Origin: Nitratireductor sp. ZSWI3
Lineage (GTDB): Bacteria; Pseudomonadota; Alphaproteobacteria; Rhizobiales; Rhizobiaceae
DNA length: 64,000 bases
Direction of reading: 5' to 3'
Assembly: GCF_024655565.1 (NCBI RefSeq)
Contig: NZ_JANKOF010000016.1
Span: forward strand, 1 to 64,000
Below, in pieces: positions 10,646 to 20,294 of the stretch. Under the pieces are notes generated by a model. That model saw only the letters and a program-made list of their open reading frames with translations, did not search any database and was not told the DNA's origin. Position 1 is the stretch's first letter; every line of letters starts with the position of its first letter. Both the position numbers and the translations under genes were made by a program.

Positions 10646-11728
10646 CTACCGCAGCTTCAGCGTCGAAAGCCCGATCAGGGCCAGCAGAACGGCGATGATC
10701 CAGAAGCGGATCACCACCTGGCTTTCGGTCCAGCCGAGCTTTTCGAAATGGTGATGGATCGGCGCCATCAGGAACACCCGCTTGCCGGTCATCTTGAAGA
10801 CGGCGACCTGGATGATGACGGAGAAGATCTCGACGACGAACAGGCCGCCGATGATGGCCAGCACGATCTCGTGCTTGGTGGCGACCGCCACCGAGCCGAT
10901 CAGCCCGCCCAGCGCCAGCGACCCGGTGTCGCCCATGAAGATGGCCGCCGGCGGCGCGTTGAACCAGAGGAAGCCGAGGCCCGCCCCGATCACCGCACCG
11001 AGGATGACGGCCAGTTCACCGGTGCCCGGCACGAAGTGAATCTGCAGGTAGTTGGCGAAGATCGCGTTGCCCGAAAGATAGGCGATCACGCCGAAGGAGG
11101 CCGCGGCCACCATCACCGGAACCGTGGCGAGCCCATCGAGCCCGTCGGTCAGGTTCACCGCATTGCCCGCCCCGACCACGACGAAGGCGGCGAAGGGAAT
11201 GAAGAAGATGCCGAGATTGAGGATCAGGTCCTTGAAGAAGGGGAATGTCAGCGACGACGAGAAGGGCTCCTGCCCGGCCCGCATGATCAGCCAGGCGGCA
11301 AGGCCGGCGATCAGGAATTCGATCAGCAGCCGCAGCTTGCCGGAAAAGCCCAGATGCGACTGCTTGGTGACCTTCAGATAATCGTCGTAAAAGCCGATCG
11401 CTCCGAAGCCGACCGTCACCATCAGGACGACCCAAACATAGACGCTCGAAAGATTGGCCCACAGCGCGCAGGAGCCGAGGATGCCCGACAGGATCATCAG
11501 GCCGCCCATCGTCGGCGTGCCGGCCTTCTTGAAATGGGTCTGCGGCCCGTCGGCCCGGATCGGCTGACCCTTGCCCTGGCGCACGCGCAGCGAGTTGATG
11601 ATCATCGGCCCGAACAGGAAGACGATCAGCGCCGAGGTGATCAGCGCCGCTCCCGTGCGGAAGGTGATGTAGCGGAAAACATTGAACACCGAGACTTCGT
11701 CGGCGAGTTCGGCGAGCATCATGAGCAT
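10646..11728 (-). CDS. mraY: Phospho-MurNAc-pentapeptide-transferase MraY
   Basis: MraY transfers phospho-MurNAc-pentapeptide to undecaprenyl phosphate, forming lipid I. The 360-aa polytopic protein has about ten membrane segments. Its signatures are [11 protein letters not shown] near residue 75, the catalytic Asp pair in GFYDDYLKV near 115, [13 protein letters not shown] near 190 and [19 protein letters not shown] near 325. The first ATG is at 11728; another at 11722 would shorten it by two residues. It lies 3 bp downstream of murF. Confidence 0.97.
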   Translation of the reverse strand: MLMMLAELADEVSVFNVFRYITFRTGAALITSALIVFLFGPMIINSLRVRQGKGQPIRADGPQTHFKKAGTPTMGGLMILSGILGSCALWANLSSVYVWVVLMVTVGFGAIGFYDDYLKVTKQSHLGFSGKLRLLIEFLIAGLAAWLIMRAGQEPFSSSLTFPFFKDLILNLGIFFIPFAAFVVVGAGNAVNLTDGLDGLATVPVMVAAASFGVIAYLSGNAIFANYLQIHFVPGTGELAVILGAVIGAGLGFLWFNAPPAAIFMGDTGSLALGGLIGSVAVATKHEIVLAIIGGLFVVEIFSVIIQVAVFKMTGKRVFLMAPIHHHFEKLGWTESQVVIRFWIIAVLLALIGLSTLKLR

Positions 11729-11731
11729 GGT

Positions 11732-13156
11732 TCAGTCCCCCGTCGCCGCGCTCGGAAAGGTGTTGAGAAAGGCGTCGACCAGCCTGTTGAACCCGATGCT
11801 TTTCGACGATTTGATCATCACGGCGTCGCCCGGCCGAACGGCTTCGACGACGATCCCGCGCAGATCGTCCGCCCGCTCCCGATGCTCGACCGGCAGATCC
11901 GCCGGCAATGCGTCGGCAAGCGCCTTCATCTCCTTGCCGGCGAGAAACAGGCGCTGCGTACCCGCCTTGGCGACGAGATCGGCGAGACCGGCATGCAGCT
12001 TTTCCGAATGGCTGCCGAGTTCGGCCATGTCGCCCAGGATCGCGATGCGCCGTCCGCCCTCGCCGAGCTCAGCCTTGCCGAGCAGATCGAAGGCAGCCGC
12101 CATCGAGGCGGGATTGGCGTTGTAGCTCTCGTCGATCAGCGTGAAGCTGCCGCCCTCCAGCCTCAGACGGTGCCGCTGGCCCCGTCCCGCCTCGGCGCGG
12201 AACGAGCCGAGCGCGAGAGCCACATGCGCGACATCCGCGCCGGCAAGATGCGCCGCGCCCAGGACCGCCAGCGCGTTCTGCACCATGTGCCGCCCGGGCG
12301 CGCCGAGCCGCGCCTCGATCTCCTTGCCGGCGATCTTGACGGTGAGCGTCGAGGATTGGGGACCGAGTTCGGCATGCAGGAGACGGACGTCGGCGCGGGC
12401 GCTCTCGCCAAAGCCCCAGACCGTCTTCACGCCGGCCTCCGCGGCGAGGGTCGACAGCAGCTTCCAGCGCTTGTCGTCGCGGTTGATCAGCGCCGAACCG
12501 CCCTTCACCACCCCCTCGAAGATCTCCGCCTTGGCGCGGGCGATCTCGTCGAGGGATTTGAAGAAGCCGAGATGGGCGGCGGCGATCAGGGTGACGACCG
12601 CGATGTGCGGGCGCACCATCTTCACCAGCGGGCGGATCTCGCCCGGATGGTTCATGCCGATCTCGACCACCGCATAATCACAGTCGGCCGGCATGCGCGC
12701 CAGCGTCAGCGGCACGCCCCAATGATTGTTGAAGGACCGGTCGGCCGCATGGACGGTGCCGACGGACGACAATGCCTGGCGCATCATCTCCTTGGTCGAG
12801 GTCTTGCCCACCGAACCGGTCACCCCGATGACCTTGGCTTTGGTGCGCGCCCGCGCCGCGCGGCCGAGATCCTCTAGCGCCTTCAGGACATCGGGCACCA
12901 CCAGCTTTGCCACCGCAAGCCGCCCGAGCGCCGGCAGCTTTGCCTCCGACACCACCAGCAGCGAAGCTCCGGCGGCCATCGCCGCGGTGGCGAAGTCATG
13001 TCCGTCGAAACGCTCGCCCTGGATGGCGAAGAATGCATCGCCCGGCTGCAGCGAGCGCGTGTCGATGGAAATGCCCGAAATCGCCCCGCGCACGGCGCCC
13101 AGCGGACGACCGCCGGTGGCCTCCACCAACTCCTCGAACGTCCACAACGCGCTCAT
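11732..13156 (-). CDS. murF: UDP-MurNAc-tripeptide--D-Ala-D-Ala ligase MurF
   Basis: MurF adds the D-Ala-D-Ala dipeptide made by Ddl, finishing the cytoplasmic pentapeptide precursor. From the ATG at 13156, overlapping the murE stop (ATGA), the product is 474 aa ([16 protein letters not shown]). The P-loop is [13 protein letters not shown] near residue 105. The Mur ligase motifs [13 protein letters not shown] (near 160) and [12 protein letters not shown] (near 335) are present. The open frame continues upstream inside murE, but the ATGA overlap marks the natural start. Confidence 0.97.
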   Translation of the reverse strand: MSALWTFEELVEATGGRPLGAVRGAISGISIDTRSLQPGDAFFAIQGERFDGHDFATAAMAAGASLLVVSEAKLPALGRLAVAKLVVPDVLKALEDLGRAARARTKAKVIGVTGSVGKTSTKEMMRQALSSVGTVHAADRSFNNHWGVPLTLARMPADCDYAVVEIGMNHPGEIRPLVKMVRPHIAVVTLIAAAHLGFFKSLDEIARAKAEIFEGVVKGGSALINRDDKRWKLLSTLAAEAGVKTVWGFGESARADVRLLHAELGPQSSTLTVKIAGKEIEARLGAPGRHMVQNALAVLGAAHLAGADVAHVALALGSFRAEAGRGQRHRLRLEGGSFTLIDESYNANPASMAAAFDLLGKAELGEGGRRIAILGDMAELGSHSEKLHAGLADLVAKAGTQRLFLAGKEMKALADALPADLPVEHRERADDLRGIVVEAVRPGDAVMIKSSKSIGFNRLVDAFLNTFPSAATGD

Positions 13157-14607
13157 GCGCCGCGCTCCGCGAGCGCGGCGCGCACTTCCTCGTGGTCGGA
13201 GAAATGATGCTTCTTGCCGTCGATCTCCTGACCAGTCTCGTGCCCCTTGCCTGCGACGATCAGCGTGTCGCCTTCCCGCAGCATCGCCACGGCGGCGCGG
13301 ATCGCCTCGTGCCGGTCGCCGATCTCGGTGGCGCCGGGCGCCGCTTCCATGATCGCCGCGCGGATCGAGGCCGGCTCTTCCGAACGGGGATTGTCGTCGG
13401 TGACGATCACGACGTCGGCGAGCCGTGCGGCGATCGCGCCCATGATCGGCCGCTTGCCGCGGTCCCGGTCGCCGCCGCACCCGAACACGACGATGACGCG
13501 CCCCGTGGTGAACGGGCGCACCGATTGAAGCACATTGTCCAGCCCGTCCGGCTTGTGCGCATAATCGACATAGACCTGCGCGCCGTTCTCGGCCGTGCCG
13601 ACGAGCTCCAGCCGGCCGGACGCCCCTTTCAGTTTCTCGAGCGCCGCGAAAGCCGTCTCCGCCGGGGTGCCGGTGCTGATCGCCAGGCCCGCCGCCACCA
13701 GTGCGTTGGCAACCTGGAAGTCTCCGGCGAGCGGCAGGTCGATCTCGAAGATCTCCCCGTCGAGGTCCACCTCGGCGCGCTGGCGGTGCCGCTCGTGCTC
13801 GACGCGCTTCAGCGTCAGGAACCCGCCGTGCCGGCCGACGGTCAGGACCTTCAGGCCGGCGGCCGCGGCCGCCTTCTCCGTCGGCTCCGACCAGGGATCG
13901 TCGGCGAAGATGACCGCCGGTGCGCCCTTCGGCAGAAGCGTGTCGAACAGGCGCAGCTTGGCGCTGTGATACGCCTCCATCGTCGGGTGGTAATCCATGT
14001 GGTCGCGGCCGAGATTGGTGAACCCGCCGGCGGTGAGCCGGACGGCGTCCAGGCGGCGCTGGTCGAGGCCGTGGCTCGACGCCTCCATCGACGCATGCGT
14101 CACGCCCTCGCCCGCCAACTCGTCGAGCAGGCGATGCAGCGCGATCGGATCGGGGGTTGTCAGCTCGCCATACTCGTCGCGTCCCGGCGCCACGACGCCG
14201 GTGGTTCCGATGCTGGCGGCGCTGAGTCCCGCATGCTTCCAGATCTGGCGCGTGAAGGCGGCGACGGAGGTCTTGCCGCTGGTGCCGGTGACGGCGACCA
14301 TCGTGCCGGGCTGGCGCCGATAGAAGCGCGCCGCCGCGAAGGCCAGCGTCCGACGGGCATCCTCGACCTCAAGGACCGGAGCGCCGGGACTTTCCTTCAG
14401 ATGCCCCTTCGGGGCGACGACGGCGACGGCCCCCGCTCGCACGGCATCGGCGGCGAAGGCCGAACCGTCGGTGCGCGTGCCGGCCAGCGCGAAGAAGAGA
14501 TTGCCTTTTTCGATGCGCCGCGAATCCGATGAAATGCCGGAGATTTCCGCATTCGCAGGCACGAGCCCCTGTTGAGGGAGAATGTCTGCAAATTCACTGA
14601 ACTTCAT
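13153..14607 (-). CDS. murE: UDP-MurNAc-L-Ala-D-Glu--meso-diaminopimelate ligase MurE
   Basis: MurE adds the third residue of the stem peptide. The 484-aa protein has the P-loop [12 protein letters not shown] near residue 108. The substrate-specificity motif DNPRSEEP near residue 405 marks meso-diaminopimelate-adding enzymes (DNPR) rather than lysine-adding ones. Other Mur ligase motifs are [11 protein letters not shown] and [14 protein letters not shown]. It lies about 50 bp after ftsI and overlaps murF by 4 bp. Confidence 0.97.
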   Translation of the reverse strand: MKFSEFADILPQQGLVPANAEISGISSDSRRIEKGNLFFALAGTRTDGSAFAADAVRAGAVAVVAPKGHLKESPGAPVLEVEDARRTLAFAAARFYRRQPGTMVAVTGTSGKTSVAAFTRQIWKHAGLSAASIGTTGVVAPGRDEYGELTTPDPIALHRLLDELAGEGVTHASMEASSHGLDQRRLDAVRLTAGGFTNLGRDHMDYHPTMEAYHSAKLRLFDTLLPKGAPAVIFADDPWSEPTEKAAAAAGLKVLTVGRHGGFLTLKRVEHERHRQRAEVDLDGEIFEIDLPLAGDFQVANALVAAGLAISTGTPAETAFAALEKLKGASGRLELVGTAENGAQVYVDYAHKPDGLDNVLQSVRPFTTGRVIVVFGCGGDRDRGKRPIMGAIAARLADVVIVTDDNPRSEEPASIRAAIMEAAPGATEIGDRHEAIRAAVAMLREGDTLIVAGKGHETGQEIDGKKHHFSDHEEVRAALAERGA

Positions 14608-14657
14608 CGGAACCCAGATTTTTCAATGACCACCGCTCCCCTGAACGCTATGCCGAC

Positions 14658-16391
14658 TCACTGTTGCGAAACGAGCAAAGCACCACTTTCATGGCTGAAT
14701 TCTGGCTTTACGCCAAGAAGCGCGGCCGTGCGGCGAATGATGTTCCCCACCATAGGAGCGGCGTTGAGGCCCGCCGTGGCGCCGATCCCCTCCCGCTCCG
14801 GCTTCGGCTCGTCGATGAAGACGAGAACGACGTAATCGGGATTGTCGGCCGGAAAAGCGCCGATGAACGCGTTGAAACGGGAGCTGTTCGAATAGCGGCC
14901 GTTGACCACCTTTTCCGCCGTACCGGTCTTGCCGCCCACGAAGTAGCCCTCGACGTCGGCGCGGCTGCCCGACCCCCCCGTTCCCTTCTCGACGTTGCGG
15001 CGGAACAGATAGCGCACCTGCGCGCTGGTCTTCGGCGAGATGACCTGCTCGGCGATCTCGTCTGCCTCGGCCTGGCTGCGCGGCAGGAAGGTCGGCGGAA
15101 ACAGCTTGCCGCCATTGACCATCGCGACGGCGGCCATCGCCGTCTGCAGCGGCGTTGTCGCAACGCCGTGACCGTAGGCGATCGTGATCGAGTTGATCTT
15201 CTTCCACTCCTTCGGCTCGGTCGGCATCGCCACCTCCGGCAGCTCGGTCTTGAGCCGATCGAGCAGCCCGACCTTCTTCAGGAAGGCGCGGTGCCCCTCG
15301 ATGCCCACCGCATCCGCCATCTTCGCCGTACCGATGTTCGACGAATAGATGAAGATTTCCGGGACGCTCAGCACGCGTCTCTTGCCATGGAAGTCGTTGA
15401 TGGTGAAGCCGCCGATGCGGATCGGCCGCGTTGCGTCGAAGCTGTCGGTGATCTTCACGCGGCCCGAATCGAGCGCCATCGCCGTGGTGAACAGTTTGAA
15501 GGTCGACCCCATCTCGAACACGCCGGCCGAGGCGCGGTTGAGCCGATCCTTGTCGAGGGCGTTGACCGGGTTGTTCGGATCGTAATCGGGCAGGGACGCC
15601 ATGCCCAGGATTTCGCCGGTGTGGGCGTTTACCATCACCGCGCCGGCGGCGACCGCCCTGTAGCGCTCCATGGCCTGCGCCAGCTCGTCGCGGATGACAT
15701 GCTGGACGCGCAGATCGATGGAAAGGCGCACCGGTTCCAGATGCCCTTCGACCGCCAGTCCGGTCGCCTGCAGATCCGCCAGACCCTGATCGTCGACGAA
15801 CTTCTCGATGCCGGCGATGCCCTTGTTGTCGATGTTGACGAGGCCGAGGATGTGCGAGGCTGTCGGCCCGCCCGGATAGAAGCGACGCTTCTCGGCGCGG
15901 AAGCCGAGGCCTGGAACGCCGAGCGCCAGGATGTCGGCCTGCTGGCGCGGCGTCAGCTGCCGGCGCAGCCAGACGAAGCCGGCATCGCTGTCGAGGCGGC
16001 GGTAGGTCTGCTCGTAGTTGAGATCGGGCAGGACCGTCGAGAGTTTCTCGATCGCCTCGTCGATGTCGACGATGCGGCGCGGCTCGGCAAACAGCGAGGC
16101 GGTCTTGATGTCGGTCGCCAGCACCTCTCCGTTGCGGTCGACGAGATCCGGGCGCGACGCGGTGATGCGGGCTGCCGGAACGCGCGCTTCGGGCTCGTCC
16201 TGGATGGCGAGCTGGACAAGCCGTCCGCCGATCGCCGCATAGACGCCGAAGACCACGGCCATCGCCATGATGACGCGATTCTGGGCCCGCCCGCCGCGCG
16301 CCTTGCGCGCGCCGTCCATAACGATGGTTGCCGCACCCGTCCGCACCGCCAGGGTATCCGATCCGTCCACCTGTTCCCCCATCTGCGTCAT
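14658..16391 (-). CDS. ftsI: Septal transpeptidase FtsI (PBP3)
   Basis: FtsI is the monofunctional class B penicillin-binding protein that cross-links septal peptidoglycan together with FtsW. The 577-aa product has one N-terminal membrane segment (VIMAMAVVFGVYAAIGG, near 40-57), a dimerisation domain and a transpeptidase domain. The three active-site motifs are present: STFK near residue 300, SSN near 350 and KTG near 495. No PASTA repeats are visible. The start overlaps the ftsL stop by 4 bp. Confidence 0.97.
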   Translation of the reverse strand: MTQMGEQVDGSDTLAVRTGAATIVMDGARKARGGRAQNRVIMAMAVVFGVYAAIGGRLVQLAIQDEPEARVPAARITASRPDLVDRNGEVLATDIKTASLFAEPRRIVDIDEAIEKLSTVLPDLNYEQTYRRLDSDAGFVWLRRQLTPRQQADILALGVPGLGFRAEKRRFYPGGPTASHILGLVNIDNKGIAGIEKFVDDQGLADLQATGLAVEGHLEPVRLSIDLRVQHVIRDELAQAMERYRAVAAGAVMVNAHTGEILGMASLPDYDPNNPVNALDKDRLNRASAGVFEMGSTFKLFTTAMALDSGRVKITDSFDATRPIRIGGFTINDFHGKRRVLSVPEIFIYSSNIGTAKMADAVGIEGHRAFLKKVGLLDRLKTELPEVAMPTEPKEWKKINSITIAYGHGVATTPLQTAMAAVAMVNGGKLFPPTFLPRSQAEADEIAEQVISPKTSAQVRYLFRRNVEKGTGGSGSRADVEGYFVGGKTGTAEKVVNGRYSNSSRFNAFIGAFPADNPDYVVLVFIDEPKPEREGIGATAGLNAAPMVGNIIRRTAALLGVKPEFSHESGALLVSQQ

Positions 16392-16756
16392 GGCCGCACC
16401 GCTCCCGTGGTCGTCCGGTCCGGCGCGCCGTCGGCGCTCGCCATGTCGGTGACGATCCCCTCGATGGTCAGCGGGCGGATCGGCAGATCGCTGAACTCGG
16501 CGATCTGCGGCGCCCCGACGGGCTTCAGCCCCAGCTCGTCCTGATAGGTTTCGGCCAGCCTCTGCAGCCTGGCGGGCTGCGTGAGCAGGCTCCAGTCGGC
16601 CTTCAACAGATCGATCGAATCCGCCTCGAGCCGCGTCTGCGTCTCGATCCTGCGCAGCTCTTCATACTTGGCCTCGGCCTCGTGCTTCGTCTTGTAGGTG
16701 AAGGCAGCTGCCGCCATCATGACGGTGATCAGGACAATATCGCTGGTTCGAAACAT
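16388..16756 (-). CDS. ftsL: Cell division protein FtsL
   Basis: FtsL is a short bitopic divisome protein. I chose the ATG at 16756 (MFRTSDIVLITVMM), giving 122 aa; the upstream in-frame extension is charged and lies in the rsmH end region. One membrane segment occupies residues 6-22. A charged helical stretch (KTKHEAEAKYEELRRIETQ) follows, likely the coiled coil that pairs with a DivIC/FtsB-type protein. It has the standard position between rsmH and ftsI. FtsL sequences are poorly conserved, so context carries much of this call. Confidence 0.9.
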   Translation of the reverse strand: MFRTSDIVLITVMMAAAAFTYKTKHEAEAKYEELRRIETQTRLEADSIDLLKADWSLLTQPARLQRLAETYQDELGLKPVGAPQIAEFSDLPIRPLTIEGIVTDMASADGAPDRTTTGAVRP

Positions 16757-16766
16757 GAGCTCGCCC

Positions 16767-17786
16767 TTACCTTTCCTGTGCACCCGGCAGGCGCGGAAAC
16801 CGCGACAGGCCGACAAGTTCGAAATCCACCGCACCGGTCGGTGCGCCGGTGCGCACCGCCAGCCGCAGCCGCGCCGACCGGGCGCGCGGATTGCGCGCCG
16901 CCTCTTCCTTCGTTGGAGCGACCGACTTGGCCGGCTTCTCGAACGTGGCGGCTGCGGCCGTGACTTCCGGCAGATGGCGTGAGCCGCCCTGGCCGCCGGC
17001 GCGCTCGGTCAGGAAGCGCTTGACGATGCGGTCCTCGAGCGAATGGAACGTCACCACCACCAGGCGGCCGCCAGGCTTCAGGATCCGCTCGGCGGCGAAG
17101 AGTGCCCGCGCCAGTTCGCCCAATTCGTCGTTGACGAAGATGCGCAGCGCCTGAAAGACGCGCGTCGCCGGATGGATCTTCTCCTGCGGCCGGCGACCGA
17201 CGATCTTTTCCACCGCATTCGCCAGATCGAGCGTCGTCTCGAACGGCCGGTCGGCGCGCATTTTTTCCAGGCCTCGGGCGATGCGTCCGGCCTGGCGCTC
17301 CTCGCCCAGTATGCCGAAGATGCGCGTCAGGTCGCCCGCCTTCATCGTGTTGACCACGTCGGCGGCCGTCGGGCCCTTCGCCTCCATCCGCATGTCGAGC
17401 GGCCCGGCCTTCTGAAACGAGAAGCCGCGCACGGCCTGATCGATCTGCATCGACGAGACCCCGATGTCGAGGACCACGCCGTCGACCGGCTCGCCGGCAA
17501 CCATGTCGAGATTCGAAAAACGATCCTCCACCAGCCGCAGCCGCTCGCCCCATTGCGCGGCAAGCGCCTGTCCGGCTTCGATGGCTGTCGGATCGCGGTC
17601 GATCGCGACGACCGAGGCCCCGGCCTTAAGCAGCGCCGTCGTGTAGCCGCCGGCCCCGAAGGTGCCGTCCACGAAGCGCCGGCCGTCGAGCGGCCGCAGC
17701 GCCTCCAGAACCTCATCGAGAAGAACCGGAATGTGGCGGACCGGTCCGCCACCGGTCTGGCCTGAGCCGCCGGGGTCCGCCATCAT
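16767..17786 (-). CDS. rsmH: 16S rRNA (cytosine-1402-N4)-methyltransferase RsmH
   Basis: RsmH (MraW) methylates N4 of C1402 in 16S rRNA using AdoMet. From the ATG at 17786, overlapping the mraZ stop (ATGA), it is 339 aa. The AdoMet-binding loop [15 protein letters not shown] is near residue 38. The family motifs [15 protein letters not shown] (near 105) and the C-terminal [14 protein letters not shown] (near 255) are clear. It is the second gene of the cluster, directly after mraZ. Confidence 0.97.
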   Translation of the reverse strand: MMADPGGSGQTGGGPVRHIPVLLDEVLEALRPLDGRRFVDGTFGAGGYTTALLKAGASVVAIDRDPTAIEAGQALAAQWGERLRLVEDRFSNLDMVAGEPVDGVVLDIGVSSMQIDQAVRGFSFQKAGPLDMRMEAKGPTAADVVNTMKAGDLTRIFGILGEERQAGRIARGLEKMRADRPFETTLDLANAVEKIVGRRPQEKIHPATRVFQALRIFVNDELGELARALFAAERILKPGGRLVVVTFHSLEDRIVKRFLTERAGGQGGSRHLPEVTAAAATFEKPAKSVAPTKEEAARNPRARSARLRLAVRTGAPTGAVDFELVGLSRFPRLPGAQER

Positions 17787-18250
17787 TCCGACCGTCCGGC
17801 GGCCTGGCCGGAACCGGCCGCCTGGCGAAGCTTCAGGAGCCTTTCGCGCACCGCCTGCCCATGGGCACGCAGGCGCGCCGGCTCCCACATCTGGAAAAAC
17901 AGGCCACGCCCGACGAAAGCCACTTCCGTCGTGATGCCCGTGTGCTCGCGAATGAACTCGGTGACCGTGATGCGCCCGTCCTGATCGAGCTTCAGGAAAG
18001 CCCCGTCGCCATGCACGAAGAACGACATGTCGTCCGCCGTCTGCAGAAACGGATCCTCCTGCGCGATCCGCTCCTCGTAGCGGTCGAGCAGATCGAGCCC
18101 ACCCACATCCATCGCCGGAATGTCGAGCGCCCTCAACGCATAGAGTTCTGTAAAGCCACGCTTCTGGACGACGGAGCGGAAATGCGCCGGAACGGAAACC
18201 CGCCCCTTCGAATCGATCCTGTTGACTGCATTCGACAGAAACCGGTCCAT
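17783..18250 (-). CDS. mraZ: Transcriptional regulator MraZ
   Basis: MraZ is a double SpoVT-AbrB-fold DNA-binding protein that controls its own dcw operon. The 155-aa product carries the first motif [16 protein letters not shown] at about residues 10-25 and the second, [16 protein letters not shown], near 92-107. I prefer the ATG at 18250 (MDRFLSN); a GTG directly before it at 18253 is also open, and neither has a strong ribosome binding site. It is the first gene of the cluster, with a candidate operator about 180 bp upstream. Confidence 0.96.
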   Translation of the reverse strand: MDRFLSNAVNRIDSKGRVSVPAHFRSVVQKRGFTELYALRALDIPAMDVGGLDLLDRYEERIAQEDPFLQTADDMSFFVHGDGAFLKLDQDGRITVTEFIREHTGITTEVAFVGRGLFFQMWEPARLRAHGQAVRERLLKLRQAAGSGQAAGRSE

Positions 18251-18626
18251 CACGCGTCACGGCCGCAAGGCCGGCACTCCTCTGCATCTCGTCAATGGCC
18301 GCGGCATGCGGCTCCTCGAACACCTGCCCGCTCCCCTGCAAAGGCGAATTCACAACACCGGCCGCTTCCTCGGAAAGGAAAGACACGGACCGAACCCGGA
18401 CTCCGACTGCAACGAAACGCTGATTTGCTTTATGGGGTACCATGGGCCAATATGGGCGTCAACGGGATTAAGCCTCACAACGGCCCCAGTGACGTCGAAA
18501 TCCGGCATTCCTCAGGCCATCGTTCTTTATCGTGCATTAAGGCTAACGAAGGGTTAGGAATGCTGCAGAGGCGGGCGACCACCCGCCCCGCCCAGGTCCA
18601 TATCCGAAAAGCCGTCGAGAACGCCC
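18251..18626. other. Divergent intergenic region between mraZ and the trans-sulfuration gene
   Basis: These 376 bp hold no convincing gene. The mraZ-distal half contains the TGGGN array (listed separately), overlapped on the minus strand by a TTGACG hexamer (18462-18457) that could be a -35 element for dcw. About 180 bp of probable untranslated leader then runs to mraZ. The right side, up to 18626, should carry the promoter of the plus-strand gene. Confidence 0.5.
18433..18467. promoter_or_regulatory. Candidate MraZ operator (four direct repeats)
   Basis: Read on the plus strand, TGGGG, TGGGC, TGGGC and CGGGA start at 18433, 18443, 18453 and 18463, exactly 10 bp apart. MraZ of E. coli is known to bind TGGGN direct repeats separated by 5-bp spacers, the spacing seen here. 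The repeats read toward the plus-strand neighbour, opposite to mraZ, and a minus-strand TTGACG overlaps the third spacer. Confidence 0.75.
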
Positions 18627-19727
18627 ATGCCCGACCAGCCTCCATCACGCGCCGCCAGCCTCGCGCATCTTCACGCTCCCGGCCTTGCGAAGGGCGATCC
18701 GCTGACCACGCCGCTGGTGTTGAGCTCGATGTTCCATCTGCCGGGAGATCCGGCCGGCGCGCGGCAGTACGGGCGCTACGACAACCCGACCTGGGAGGCC
18801 GTCGAAGCCCTTTTCGCCCATCTGGAGGATGCCGAGGCGGTCATCTTCCCTTCGGGCATGGCGGCGATTTCCGCCGTTTTCCTGTCTCTGCTCAAATCGG
18901 GCGATCGCATCCTTCTCCCCGCCGACGGCTATTACACGCCGCGGGTCCTGATGGAGCGCTTTCTCGGCAATCTCGGCATCGCCTACGATACCCGTCCGAC
19001 GGCCGGCTTCCTCGATGGCGGCTTCGAGGGTTATCGGCTCGTGCTCGTCGAAACCCCGTCCAACCCCGGGCTCGATGTCTGCAGCATCGCTGCCGTGGCA
19101 CAGGCCGCGCATGCCGCCGGCGCACTGGTCGTCGCCGACAACACGACGATGACGCCCTTCGGCCAACGACCGCTCGACCACGGCGCGGACATCGTTCTGG
19201 CGGCCGACACCAAGGCGCCCAACGGCCACTCCGACGTCCTCTTCGGCCATGTGGCCAGCCGCGACAGCAACATCGTTGCGGCGATCCGCGAATGGCGAAA
19301 GCTCTCCGGCGCCATCCCCGGCCCGTTCGAGGCATGGCTGGTGCAGCGCGGCCTGCAGACACTGGAGCTGCGCTTCGAGCGCATGTGCAACTCGGCGGAG
19401 ATCATCGCAGCGCGGCTCGCCGGCCATCCGGCCGTGCGGGCGCTGCGCTATCCGGGGCTGGCCTCCGATCCCTCGCACACTCTGGCCGGGGAACAGATGC
19501 TGCGCTTCGGCACGCTGATCGGCCTCACCCTCGAAAGCGAGGCGGCGGCCGAGGCGTTCATCGCCTCCTGCCCGCTGATCGAGGCGGCCACCTCCTTCGG
19601 CGGGGTGCACAGCTCGGCCGAGCGTCGCGCCCGCTGGGGCGATGCGGTAGCACCCGGCTTCGTGCGCCTGTCGATCGGCTGCGAGCCGACCGAGGATCTC
19701 TGGAGGGCGATCGAAGGGGCGCTGTAG
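18627..19727 (+). CDS. PLP-dependent trans-sulfuration enzyme (cystathionine gamma-lyase-like)
   Basis: This is a Cys/Met-metabolism PLP enzyme of 366 aa, the family of cystathionine gamma-synthase, cystathionine lyases and methionine gamma-lyase. The PLP-phosphate Tyr region is QYGRYDNPTWEAVE (near 48-61), FPSGMAA is near 74, the cofactor-ring Asp is in VVADNTTMTPFG (near 168-179), and the Schiff-base Lys is in DTKAPNGHSD (Lys196). The usual family motif is S-A-T-K-Y; here it is A-D-T-K-A, so the exact reaction is uncertain. A cystathionine gamma-lyase role is my best guess. It is transcribed divergently from mraZ. Confidence 0.85.
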   Translation: MPDQPPSRAASLAHLHAPGLAKGDPLTTPLVLSSMFHLPGDPAGARQYGRYDNPTWEAVEALFAHLEDAEAVIFPSGMAAISAVFLSLLKSGDRILLPADGYYTPRVLMERFLGNLGIAYDTRPTAGFLDGGFEGYRLVLVETPSNPGLDVCSIAAVAQAAHAAGALVVADNTTMTPFGQRPLDHGADIVLAADTKAPNGHSDVLFGHVASRDSNIVAAIREWRKLSGAIPGPFEAWLVQRGLQTLELRFERMCNSAEIIAARLAGHPAVRALRYPGLASDPSHTLAGEQMLRFGTLIGLTLESEAAAEAFIASCPLIEAATSFGGVHSSAERRARWGDAVAPGFVRLSIGCEPTEDLWRAIEGAL

Positions 19728-19771
19728 GTGCTTGAATCGGTTTCGTCGAAACCGACCGCATCCCGTTGAAA

Positions 19772-20215
19772 AGAAAAGCGCCAGCCGGTCTGTAAGCCGG
19801 GTTCTGTATGGCCGCACCGCCCGCAGGCGGCGCAACGTGACGGCCATTCCTCTGGGACCGATGTCGCCATCGGCCTCTAGCAACCTACCCGGACGGTCGG
19901 GCCGGAAAAAGCCCTGAGGGTTGCCCCTCGCGCCGTCCCTATTCGGTCTTGCTCCCGGTGGGGTTTACCGTGCCGCCTCCGTTACCGGAGACGCGGTGGG
20001 CTCTTACCCCACCCTTTCACCCTTGCCCCGCCAGTATTTCGGTTCTCCCGAGCGGGCGACGAACCGAAAGACAGGCGGGGCGGTCTGCTTTCTGTGGCAC
20101 TTTCCCTGGGGTCTCCCCCGCCGGATGTTATCCGGCACCGTTCTTCCGTGGAGCCCGGACTTTCCTCACGAACAGCCTTTCGGCTCCCGTTCGCGCGGCC
20201 GTCCGACCGGCTGGC
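19772..20215 (-). ncRNA. rnpB: RNase P RNA (bacterial type A)
   Basis: RNase P RNA is the catalytic RNA that trims tRNA 5' ends. On the minus strand the ends form a perfect 11-bp P1 helix: GCCAGCCGGTC (20215-20205) with GACCGGCTGGC (19790-19780). Conserved core segments are present: GAGGAAAGTCCGGGCTCC near the 5' end, a GGTAAACCCC region in the middle, and near the 3' end the ACAGAACCCGGCTTACAG segment of P4. A U-rich tail (GCTTTTCTTTTC) follows P1. The length of about 440 nt suits alphaproteobacteria. The exact 3' end is estimated. Confidence 0.96.
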
Positions 20216-20221
20216 ATGGCG

Positions 20222-20282
20222 TATAAAGGGTTTCGTGCGGCAAAACGCAACTCAAAACAGACACGTTTCCGCACGAAACCCT
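20222..20282 (-). promoter_or_regulatory. rnpB promoter embedded in a 14-bp perfect inverted repeat
   Basis: On the minus strand TTGCGT (20250-20245) and TTTATA (20227-20222) are 17 bp apart and would start transcription at about the first base of P1. The arms AGGGTTTCGTGCGG (20227-20240) and CCGCACGAAACCCT (20269-20282) are exact inverted repeats separated by 28 bp. The inner arm fills the -35/-10 spacer. The structure also lies just after the upstream transglycosylase stop, so it may partly act as its terminator. Confidence 0.65.
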
Positions 20283-20294
20283 CGCATCCCGGGC

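Noticed and set aside
10190-12877. An 895-codon plus-strand frame opposite murD, mraY and murF
   Set aside because: It spans three certain minus-strand genes and is antisense low-complexity sequence.
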